In this document: one piece after another, positions 7,270-13,642 of the stretch
How positions within the stretch are numbered: the stretch's first letter is position 1
Layout: each line of letters begins with the position of its first letter
Source of the DNA: CAMCYM01 sp964405405
GTDB lineage: Bacteria > Bacteroidota > Bacteroidia > Flavobacteriales_D > Sanyastnellaceae
Direction: 5' to 3'
NCBI GenBank assembly: GCA_964405405.1
Contig: CAYONT010000030.1
Location: 1 to 24,693, forward strand
DNA: 24,693 nt
The notes under the pieces: generated by a model
Database searches by the model: none
What the model was told of the DNA's origin: nothing
What the model saw: the letters and a program-made list of their open reading frames with translations, nothing else
Position numbers and translations under genes: made by a program

Positions 7270-7277
7270 TGAAGATA
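7270..7277 (-). promoter_or_regulatory. Putative -7 box of clpS
   Basis: On the minus strand TATCTTCA lies 22 bp before the clpS ATG at 7247 and resembles the TATCTTCG/TATCTTGC boxes before hutH and the M16 operon in this window. A TTG occurs 13 bp upstream, which is shorter than the usual 17-23 bp spacing for Bacteroidota promoters. Support is modest. Confidence 0.3.
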
Positions 7278-7282
7278 GAACG

Positions 7283-7325
7283 AACAATCCCAACGTGCGA
7301 TTGTTGTTCATTCATATCCGTTCAG
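7283..7325 (+). promoter_or_regulatory. Inverted repeat and LytTR-type half-sites upstream of the LytTR gene
   Basis: The clpS/LytTR divergent gap (7248-7326) contains a perfect 7-bp inverted repeat, AACAATC (7283-7289) and GATTGTT (7299-7305), with a 9-bp spacer. Immediately before the LytTR ATG, TCCGTTCAG (7317-7325) fits the LytTR/AgrA half-site consensus [TA][AC][CA]GTTN[AG][TG]. A weaker match, TGCGATTGT (7296-7304), sits one 21-bp step upstream, the spacing expected for a LytTR dimer site. This could be autoregulation. Matches to so loose a consensus arise by chance, so confidence is low. Confidence 0.25.
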
Positions 7326-7326
7326 C

Positions 7327-8112
7327 ATGCACAAAGGCAAATTACTTCTGGTTTCCGAGTCACCTGCCGAGGCGGTGGCTGCGTGTCTGGAGCGATCGGG
7401 ATTCGGGGTGGCTTCAGCCACATCCGTGCAGGATGCTGCATTGGCGGCTTTGGAGCACAAGCCGGACGGGGTTCTTTTCCTCGGCCGACTGGGCCCCGAA
7501 TGGGACACCGTGCGTGGGGTCCTCTCCGAACGGTTCCGGTTCGTTGAAATCGAGGAGGTCTGCGCGGAACAGGCATCCCAAATGGAAGGGGAATGGAATG
7601 CGGAGGAGTGGCTCGATGGTGCCATGGCCCGGAACGGCCACGGCTCTGCGGTGAGCCGCTTGGCTGCGACGGGGGAGGTGCTGGAGACGTTGGCCGGCGG
7701 TAGCGAAGGGGAAGAGGGCGGTCGGTGGAAGACGGTTGCGCTGGGGGATTTGGCCTATCTGATTGAAAAGCGGCTCCGGGTGGGCATGCCCAAATTGCAG
7801 CACTTTTACACGAAAGTAGGCAACAAGCTTCGGCGGGTAGAAGTCAAGGACATCCGGTTCATTGAGGTGGAAGGCAAGTACAGCGCCATCCATGTGGCTG
7901 AGCGCAAATACAATGTGAAGGCGTCGCTAAAAGACCTGCTGCACAAACTGCCGGAACAGCTTTTCGTGCGCGTAAGCAGGAATTATGTGGTGAACGTCGA
8001 CCGCATCGAGCACATTGACACGTTCCAATACACGGTGCGCATCGGCGAATTGGAAATTCCCATCTCACGCACGTACAAGGAGAATCTGATGCGGTTCATT
8101 CAGTTGCTCTGA
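7327..8112 (+). CDS. LytTR-family DNA-binding regulator with a degenerate, non-phosphorylatable receiver-like domain
   Basis: The 261-residue protein ends in a LytTR DNA-binding domain (about 157-261). Typical features are KLRRVEVKDIRFIEVEGKYS (167-186), LLHKLPEQLFVRVSRNYVVN (204-223) and a final IPISRTYKENLMRF. The N-terminal part (4-75) follows a CheY-like pattern (LLLVSES, a helix, a VASATS strand, ALAALEHKPDGVLFLG), but the acidic pair is replaced by Ser-Glu and the phosphoacceptor Asp by a hydrophobic or Gly residue in DGVLFLGRLG (47-56). Residues 76-155 are Glu/Gly/Ala-rich and probably a linker. No histidine kinase gene is nearby. It diverges from clpS and overlaps the glycosyltransferase gene tail-to-tail by 17 bp. 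Targets are unknown. It is probably a transcription regulator controlled by something other than phosphorylation. Confidence 0.85.
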   Translation: MHKGKLLLVSESPAEAVAACLERSGFGVASATSVQDAALAALEHKPDGVLFLGRLGPEWDTVRGVLSERFRFVEIEEVCAEQASQMEGEWNAEEWLDGAMARNGHGSAVSRLAATGEVLETLAGGSEGEEGGRWKTVALGDLAYLIEKRLRVGMPKLQHFYTKVGNKLRRVEVKDIRFIEVEGKYSAIHVAERKYNVKASLKDLLHKLPEQLFVRVSRNYVVNVDRIEHIDTFQYTVRIGELEIPISRTYKENLMRFIQLL

Positions 8113-8887
8113 AGTTCCTGCGTCGTTTCCAACGTTTGTAAACCCACTTGGCGGCAACCAAAGGAGTCATCGCTGCGGCAACGGGCAGCGGGAGTCTCCG
8201 CCATTTGATCCGAAGTTCTTCACGGTACAGCGCCCAATCGAACTGCCGCGAAATCCCACTGGGAACCACCTGGGCCCATCGTTTCGAATGGCATTGAGCG
8301 GGCAATCCAGCTTGAAACAGGTAGAGGTGGAGGTCGTAATCGCCCAAAACACGAAGCCCCGCATCGAAGGGGGGCAAGGGAAGGAGATTCACCGGGTACC
8401 AAATGCCTTGGTGGTGCACGGTGTGGCGCAACCAAAGGGAGCGGTCCCATCGGGCAGGATAGTGGGAGGGAACCCCCGGCTCCAGTGGGGGCAACAAGTC
8501 TACTCCAAAGATCTGAATCACATCGGGCAGAGCATCTCCCAGCCAACCCTCCCAGTCGAAGTCGCTTGCGGGGACATCACCGGCCCCGAGGAAGGTGATC
8601 CAACGACCCTGCGCATGTGCAGCTCCCCAATTCATGGCATCGTAGACACCGCGTGCTGGCCTTCGCCATCCATACAAACGCGGCCCCAATCCCTCCTGCT
8701 GCATGGATTCCAACCTCGCCCATGTGCCATCCTCCGATTGACCATCAACCACCAGGACTTCCATCCAACTGCCCTGGGGATCCAGTTTGCGCAAGGCCAT
8801 CCAAGTGGATTCCAATGCTTCCTCGGCATTCCGAACAGGAATGACCACCGACAAGACGGGGACGTCGGAGGACGCCGAAGTGGTCAT
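8096..8887 (-). CDS. Family 2 glycosyltransferase (WcaE-like)
   Basis: This 263-residue GT-A enzyme is expected to act at the inner face of the cytoplasmic membrane, building a surface polysaccharide or glycolipid. It starts the fold with VLSVVIPVRNAEEAL (11-25), followed by MEVLVVDGQSEDGTW (42-56), RGVYDAMNWGAAHAQGRW (79-96) and the metal-site variant FLGAGD (99-104) in place of DxD. This YDAMN...FLGxxD pattern is typical of WcaE-type GT2 enzymes. A conserved HHQGIWYP segment and GDYDLHLYLFQAG follow. The C-terminus is a hydrophobic stretch and a strongly basic end (KRWKRRRNFR), probably membrane-associated. The start ATG overlaps the ftsE stop by 4 bp (ATGA), so it is translationally coupled as the last gene of the M16-ftsE cluster. 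Donor and acceptor are unknown. Confidence 0.88.
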   Translation of the reverse strand: MTTSASSDVPVLSVVIPVRNAEEALESTWMALRKLDPQGSWMEVLVVDGQSEDGTWARLESMQQEGLGPRLYGWRRPARGVYDAMNWGAAHAQGRWITFLGAGDVPASDFDWEGWLGDALPDVIQIFGVDLLPPLEPGVPSHYPARWDRSLWLRHTVHHQGIWYPVNLLPLPPFDAGLRVLGDYDLHLYLFQAGLPAQCHSKRWAQVVPSGISRQFDWALYREELRIKWRRLPLPVAAAMTPLVAAKWVYKRWKRRRNFRATE

Positions 8888-10077
8888 CGATTCAGCTTGA
8901 ACTGGATGCCCTTGGGCATCGCTTCTCCCGGACCGTCGTCAGATTTTGGATCCTGCTCCGGTTCGCCCGCAGCGGGCGCATGGCCGAGCCAGGTAGGTTC
9001 GGTGGGGGCTTCGGTGGGGGCTTCTGTGGACTCTTCCGTGGCCCCAACCTCATCAGGCTCGGGCAAGCTCTCCCACCAAGCGTCGTCCTGGTCATCCCAC
9101 TCGTAGCGGGCGTCATCTGAATCGGGTCCATCCGGCGATTCGGCCGCTTCTGGCGCTTCTGTGGCTTCAGTGGCCGTCTTCACCTCCAGGGGCGGACCAA
9201 CCGTCACCGGTTCCTCCACCGGCCCTTCCGATGCAGGTGCATCCACCCGAACTGCGTGGGAAAGGGGAGCGGCATCAGGACGCGGGACGACCGGCGAAAC
9301 AGGGACATCAGCGGAGACAACGTCCGTTTGCCCGGAACGCTCCACAGCATCTGGACCAGGAGCTGGCTTGGAACCCGTTTCGACGATGGGATCGTCTGCC
9401 CCGGCCTCGTCAATCCGACCAGCTTCACATCGAATGAGCCGTCCCGGATGGCGTCGCAGCGCATCATGGTCATGCGTGGCCATCAGCACCGTCCGGTTTT
9501 CACGCACCAAACCATGCAGCAATGCCAAAATCTCTTCCGTCGTCTCCGGATCCAGGTTTCCCGTCGGTTCATCTGCCAGGATGAGCGCGGGGGAGTTGAG
9601 AAGCGCCCGGGCAATGGCCACCCGCTGTTGCTCACCACCGGAAAGTTGATGCGGCATTTTGTACCCTTTTGAACCCAATCCTACTGCCTTCAAGCAGGCC
9701 TCGATGCGTTGGTCCACTTCCGATGCGACATTCCAGCCGGTTGCGCGCAGAACAAAGGCCAAATTCGCATGAACCGTTCGGTCGGGAAGCAATGCGAAAT
9801 CTTGAAAGACAATACCCAACAATCTCCTCAATTGGTGAACGTTGCGGCGATTGACTCGTTTCAAATCCACCCCACAAACTTGTCCTTCCCCTGCCGACAA
9901 GGGCAAGTCCCCATACAAGGCCCGCAGCAACGAACTCTTTCCGCTTCCGGTTTTTCCAATGAGGTAGACGAATTCTCCTCGGGCAACCTGAAGGTTTACA
10001 TCGGTGACCACCAGGTGCTCTGATTGGGCGACCGATACGCCTTGCAGCGAAATCAGAGGGCCATTTCCTTCGCTCAT
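8884..10077 (-). CDS. ftsE: Cell-division ABC ATPase FtsE with a long acidic C-terminal tail
   Basis: Residues 1-224 are a complete FtsE-type ATPase: Walker A GKTGSGKSS (41-49), Q-loop FQDF (91-94), signature LSGGEQQRVAIARAL (145-159), Walker B LILADEPTGNLDPE (165-178) and H-loop His202. Phrases such as FVYLIGKTGSGKSSLLRALYG are typical of Bacteroidota FtsE. FtsE pairs with the membrane protein FtsX to control peptidoglycan hydrolases at the septum; ftsX is not in the window. FtsE is normally about 220-230 residues. This one is 397: residues 225-397 form a Pro/Glu/Asp/Thr-rich, probably disordered tail with TEAPTEAPTEP repeats, an aromatic-acidic patch (YEWDDQDDAWWESLPEPDE, about 323-341) and a basic end (MPKGIQFKLNR). 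The tail is in frame with no frameshift sign. The gene has ATGA overlaps with the M16 gene upstream and the glycosyltransferase downstream. Confidence 0.9.
   Translation of the reverse strand: MSEGNGPLISLQGVSVAQSEHLVVTDVNLQVARGEFVYLIGKTGSGKSSLLRALYGDLPLSAGEGQVCGVDLKRVNRRNVHQLRRLLGIVFQDFALLPDRTVHANLAFVLRATGWNVASEVDQRIEACLKAVGLGSKGYKMPHQLSGGEQQRVAIARALLNSPALILADEPTGNLDPETTEEILALLHGLVRENRTVLMATHDHDALRRHPGRLIRCEAGRIDEAGADDPIVETGSKPAPGPDAVERSGQTDVVSADVPVSPVVPRPDAAPLSHAVRVDAPASEGPVEEPVTVGPPLEVKTATEATEAPEAAESPDGPDSDDARYEWDDQDDAWWESLPEPDEVGATEESTEAPTEAPTEPTWLGHAPAAGEPEQDPKSDDGPGEAMPKGIQFKLNR
8998..9030 (-). repeat. 12-bp in-frame tandem repeat in the ftsE tail
   Basis: The unit TTCGGTGGGGGC (plus-strand reading) occurs at 8998-9009 and 9010-9021, with a diverged third copy from 9022. 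On the coding strand it encodes Thr-Glu-Ala-Pro repeats. Similar Glu-Ala-Thr codons occur further upstream in the tail. In-frame slippage could expand or contract the FtsE tail without breaking the gene. Confidence 0.7.
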
Positions 10078-12218
10078 GGTTTCTGCGATTGCAAGGTCAC
10101 CCGACTCGCATCCAACTTGGGGTTGACCTCCAAATGATCGTAAGTGATGGTCAGTGCTTGGCTGTTCGCCACGGTGGTGACCAAGGTTGGGAACCGCATG
10201 CCTCCGAAGGTTTGGTAGGATGCAAAAGATTCCTCACTCTGAATGGGTCCTGTGGGCCCCACCCGCACGGCGGTTGTTCGGCTGAGTTCTCCTGAGGCAA
10301 CATCAAAGTACAAGGTCGATTCGGGCAAGCTTCCTTCCGGAGATCCTGCTGCACGTACTTCCACCACATACATTGGGCGTTCTCCTTGATTGTCGATGCC
10401 TTTCAAATCATAAGATTTCCCGTTGGCGATGGCGGTCAAATGGAACAGTGGATCCAATGATTCCTGCTTTTCCGCAAGGTCCTCGGCAGATGTAGCTCGC
10501 TTCATACCTTGGGCCGTGGTGGATCCAGCGGAGGGGGTGATAACCTCCTCCATCATCACCTGCCCTTCGAAAGTGATTTCGGTCCGGGTGCCCTTGCCAT
10601 ACAGGGTCCACTCAGCGATCTGCAGTTGCATGGGAACTCCCATCTCCACCTTTCCAGAGCGGTGCAATCCAGAAACCTTGCGCCACTTGGCGATTCCTCC
10701 CGTGGCCTCATAATGTCGTTCTACCACGGCTTGGGCAGTCATGCCGTCTGGTGCGGGTTCCAACCCACTGACCGGGCGCCCCAATGCATCGAAGAATTGC
10801 ACACGTCCATTTTGAGCAAATTGTGCCAAATCGTCCGCCACTTCCTGGCGATTTCCCACCACTGTGATGAACAGGGCTTCTGGTCTGAGATAGCTCGCTG
10901 CAACGCGCTGGATGTCCTCCACCGTCACTGCTGCCAATTTCTGGAGGTACGTCTTGTAGTAGTCTTTGGGCAACTTATTGCGTTCGATGTTCAAGGCGAA
11001 AGCAGCGACGGTCTCAGGATCTTCCAGCGAACGTGCAAAGCTTCCTGTCATGTATTGGATGGTGGTCTGCAATTCACTTGGGGTAACCTTTTCCCGAGTG
11101 ATACGCTGGATTTCGGCCAAAAATTCAACCACTGCGGAGTCGGTGACCTCGTTGCGTACGTTGGCTGTGGCCACAAACCTTCCCAGGGTGCGATCCGGCG
11201 ACAAGGAGGAACGTGCCCCGTAAGTGAAGGCTTTGCTTTCCCGCAAGTTTTGCATCAACCGCCCCGAAAAACCGCCGCCCCCCAGGATATTGTTCATGAC
11301 GGAGACGGCAATGGCATCGGGTTCACCGGGTTTCAGTTGGACCACGTGGGCAATGGCGATGTTGCTCTGGACAGCCCCAGGTAAGTCAGCAAAACAAACT
11401 TGGTTGCCCCGCTGCATGCCGATCATGGGGACGAAGTTCACAGGAACCTCTGCGGGTTGCCAAGCACCGAAGTAACGGAGCGCCTTTTCCCGCGCCACCT
11501 GTGGGGTGATGTCGCCTACCACCACGAGGTAAGCCACGTTGGGCCGGAAGTAGGTATTGTGGTATCCTACCAGGTCTTCCCGCACAATGGCCTTGAGGGT
11601 TTGCTGCGTTTCCACCTCTCCGTAAGGATGGTCCTCGCCGAACAGAACCCGGGCGCGCAGGTTGCTTGAAATCGCGCCGGGATCCGTCGCATTCGATGCC
11701 AAACCGCTCAAAGCCTGGGTCCGAAGCTTCTCCAATTCGGCCTCAGAGAAGGTGGGGTTGAGCAAAACATCTGCCATCACTTCCAGCAAGGCATCCGCAT
11801 GCCGGGTCAGCGAGGAGGCAAAAATCCCTTGAGACGAGGTGCGCAGTTGGCCCCCAATGAAATCGATGGACTCGTCAATCTGTGCCTTGGTCCGGGTTTC
11901 CGTACCGGTCCCCAAGAGGCTCCCGGCAAAACGAACGTATCCAGCTTTGGACCCTTCCTTCAAGGGAACCAAGTCGAGGTTGAGATCCCAGCTCACCCGA
12001 GGCAAGCGGTGGTTTTCCACCACAATCAAGGTCAAACCATTGGGCAACTTCTCCAAATGATAATCCCCGATAGCGATGGTGGGGGCAGGCCCGGCTGCCG
12101 GTGCTTTGGAGCGGTCCACTTGCGCTTGCAAGATGGCCGAAGAAGTGATGAGCCACCCCGCTGCAACACATGACCAAACCCGGAATGTGTGGTAAGTTGT
12201 TGAGAACATGGATTTCAT
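10074..12218 (-). CDS. M16-family peptidase homologue, catalytically inactive partner, with C-terminal extra domain
   Basis: This 714-residue protein has an N-terminal signal-like segment ending near ILQAQ (about residue 33), so it is periplasmic. Residues 50-450 are two M16 (insulinase/pitrilysin) lobes: EKLPNGLTLIVVENHRLPRV, LRTQALSGLASNATDPGAIS, FGEDHPYGEVE, and the C-lobe MNNILGGGGFSGRLMQNLRE with SKAFTYGARS, which carries the Arg/Tyr region of non-catalytic subunits. The HxxEH zinc motif is absent; the corresponding segment reads FAGSLLGTGTE. It is therefore the regulatory half of a heterodimer with the active M16 protein encoded immediately upstream. Residues 495-714 (from AVVERHYEATGG) resemble a LolA/outer-membrane lipoprotein-sorting-like beta fold found fused to Bacteroidota M16 proteins. 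ATGA overlaps join it to both neighbours. Confidence 0.9.
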   Translation of the reverse strand: MKSMFSTTYHTFRVWSCVAAGWLITSSAILQAQVDRSKAPAAGPAPTIAIGDYHLEKLPNGLTLIVVENHRLPRVSWDLNLDLVPLKEGSKAGYVRFAGSLLGTGTETRTKAQIDESIDFIGGQLRTSSQGIFASSLTRHADALLEVMADVLLNPTFSEAELEKLRTQALSGLASNATDPGAISSNLRARVLFGEDHPYGEVETQQTLKAIVREDLVGYHNTYFRPNVAYLVVVGDITPQVAREKALRYFGAWQPAEVPVNFVPMIGMQRGNQVCFADLPGAVQSNIAIAHVVQLKPGEPDAIAVSVMNNILGGGGFSGRLMQNLRESKAFTYGARSSLSPDRTLGRFVATANVRNEVTDSAVVEFLAEIQRITREKVTPSELQTTIQYMTGSFARSLEDPETVAAFALNIERNKLPKDYYKTYLQKLAAVTVEDIQRVAASYLRPEALFITVVGNRQEVADDLAQFAQNGRVQFFDALGRPVSGLEPAPDGMTAQAVVERHYEATGGIAKWRKVSGLHRSGKVEMGVPMQLQIAEWTLYGKGTRTEITFEGQVMMEEVITPSAGSTTAQGMKRATSAEDLAEKQESLDPLFHLTAIANGKSYDLKGIDNQGERPMYVVEVRAAGSPEGSLPESTLYFDVASGELSRTTAVRVGPTGPIQSEESFASYQTFGGMRFPTLVTTVANSQALTITYDHLEVNPKLDASRVTLQSQKP

Positions 12219-13558
12219 TGCGGTTGGGATTGCGGGGTTTGCAAGAAGTACAAAGTGACCCGTTGCGAAGGGTCATAGTAAGTGTTGGCAGCTCGTTGGA
12301 TGTCTGCGGGGGTCACAGCCATGTAACGATCAATTTCCGTGTTGATCAAATCGGCGTTGCCGAAGTACATGTGATAATTCGCCAAGGATTCTGCAATGCC
12401 CGCCATGGAGCTGTTTGACTGAACGAATTGGGATTCAATCTGGTTCTGGAGCTTCTGCAGTTCCTGTGCCGAAATAGGTTCCCGCTTGAGCCGATCGACC
12501 TCCTCATTCATGGCCTTCTCGACGTCGTGTGGCTCTACGCCCATGGAGGCCAATGCGTAGGCTAGGGTAACTCCCGGATGCTCCAATCCGAAGCTAAAAG
12601 CGCCACAGAACAAGGCAAGCTGCGCCTCATCCACCACACGCCGGTTGAGACGGCTTGATTCCCCGCCACTCAATACTTGATTGAGCATTTCCACGGCGTA
12701 GAAATCGTTCGTGCCTTGCGCAGGGATGGGATAGGCCTGCACCACCATCGGCAGGGCGTCCTTTCCCCAAACCGTATCCCGGAACTCCGCTGAACGCCGG
12801 GGTTCTCGCACGGTGGTGCGCTTCACTTCTGGACCCCGGGGAATGTCTCGGAAGTACTTTTCAATGAGCTTCTTTGCCGTCTTGATGTCAATGTCCCCAG
12901 CGATCGAGAGCACTGCGTTGTTGGGGACATAAAAGCGCTTGTAGAAGTCCATGAACTCCTCATAACTCGCAGCATTCAGGTGCTCAAGCGACCCGATGGG
13001 GGTCCAGCGGTAGGGGTGTTCGCGGTAGACTGCTTCCATGGTCTTGGGAAGCAACTGTCCGTAGGGTTGGTTGTCATAGCGCTGTCGCTTTTCTTCCTTG
13101 ACCACTTCGCGCTGGGTCTCGATACCGATTCCTTCGACCCGGGCATGCAACATCCGCTCGGATTCCAGCCACAGGCCCAATTCCAATTGGTTGGATGGCA
13201 AAACTTCGTAATAAAAGGTCCGGTCCTGCGTGGTGTTTGCGTTGAGCACCCCTCCCGCACCTTCCACGTAAGAATCGAACTCACCCCGGGCGATGTGTTC
13301 ACTTCCTTCGAAAAGAAGATGCTCGAAGAAGTGGGCCATACCGGTTCGGTTGGGATCTTCGTCCTTGGAACCCACGTGGTACATGACAGTCACGGCCACA
13401 ATGGGGGTGCTGTGGTCTTCGTGGAGGATGACATGCAAGCCATTCTTGAGGTCGAAGGACTCGAAGGGAATGGTTCGGGCCTGCCCCAACGCAGGTGCAC
13501 AAGCGGCACCAAACATTCCGAGGCAAAGCCACCCAGCGCGGAAATGCGGATGATACAT
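12215..13558 (-). CDS. Zinc-dependent M16-family peptidase, catalytic subunit
   Basis: This 447-residue protein has a signal peptide (residues 1-26, ending APALGQA), so it works in the periplasm. The inverted zinc motif HFFEH (76-80) is intact. A Glu pair about 75 residues later in REVVKEEKRQR (155/156) supplies the third zinc ligand. Other M16 landmarks are LKNGLHVILHEDHSTP (37-52), GSKDEDPNRTGMAHFFEHLL, NANTTQDRTFYYEVLP, NAVLSIAGDID and LSGGESSRLNRRVV. The protein probably degrades peptides together with the inactive M16 partner encoded downstream through an ATGA overlap. ATG 13558 gives a proper signal peptide and lies 15 bp after a TATCTTGC box. The frame is open to 13648, but that part contains the promoter and overlaps hutH antisense. 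It is the first gene of the M16-M16-ftsE-GT2 cluster. Confidence 0.93.
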   Translation of the reverse strand: MYHPHFRAGWLCLGMFGAACAPALGQARTIPFESFDLKNGLHVILHEDHSTPIVAVTVMYHVGSKDEDPNRTGMAHFFEHLLFEGSEHIARGEFDSYVEGAGGVLNANTTQDRTFYYEVLPSNQLELGLWLESERMLHARVEGIGIETQREVVKEEKRQRYDNQPYGQLLPKTMEAVYREHPYRWTPIGSLEHLNAASYEEFMDFYKRFYVPNNAVLSIAGDIDIKTAKKLIEKYFRDIPRGPEVKRTTVREPRRSAEFRDTVWGKDALPMVVQAYPIPAQGTNDFYAVEMLNQVLSGGESSRLNRRVVDEAQLALFCGAFSFGLEHPGVTLAYALASMGVEPHDVEKAMNEEVDRLKREPISAQELQKLQNQIESQFVQSNSSMAGIAESLANYHMYFGNADLINTEIDRYMAVTPADIQRAANTYYDPSQRVTLYFLQTPQSQPQ

Positions 13559-13569
13559 GGTTGGAATTT

Positions 13570-13598
13570 TGCGGCAAGATAGCACGGGAATGGCCGCA
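13570..13598 (-). promoter_or_regulatory. Putative promoter and inverted repeat of the M16-ftsE-GT2 operon
   Basis: On the minus strand TATCTTGC (13581-13574) resembles the TATCTTCG box of the divergent hutH gene and lies 15 bp before the M16 start codon. It is partly enclosed in an inverted repeat TGCGGC (13570-13575) / GCCGCA (13593-13598) with a 17-bp spacer, which could be an operator covering the promoter. No -33 TTG is evident. Confidence 0.35.
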
Positions 13599-13621
13599 TG
13601 GTCGGGGAGGGCAGGGGTGTG

Positions 13622-13629
13622 TATCTTCG
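13622..13629 (+). promoter_or_regulatory. Putative -7 box of hutH
   Basis: TATCTTCG fits TAnnTTTG with one change. It ends four bases before an in-frame GTG (13634) and 13 bases before the ATG at 13643. It lies back-to-back with the M16 operon box 40 bp away. Transcription starting about six bases downstream would give a very short or absent leader. Confidence 0.4.
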
Positions 13630-13642
13630 GGCCGTGGAAAGG

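Noticed and set aside
10509..11384. 291-residue plus-strand open frame opposite the inactive M16 gene
   Set aside because: It is fully antisense to a well-supported M16 protein, lacks an ATG at its 5' end and shows no domain; it is a product of GC-rich codon bias.
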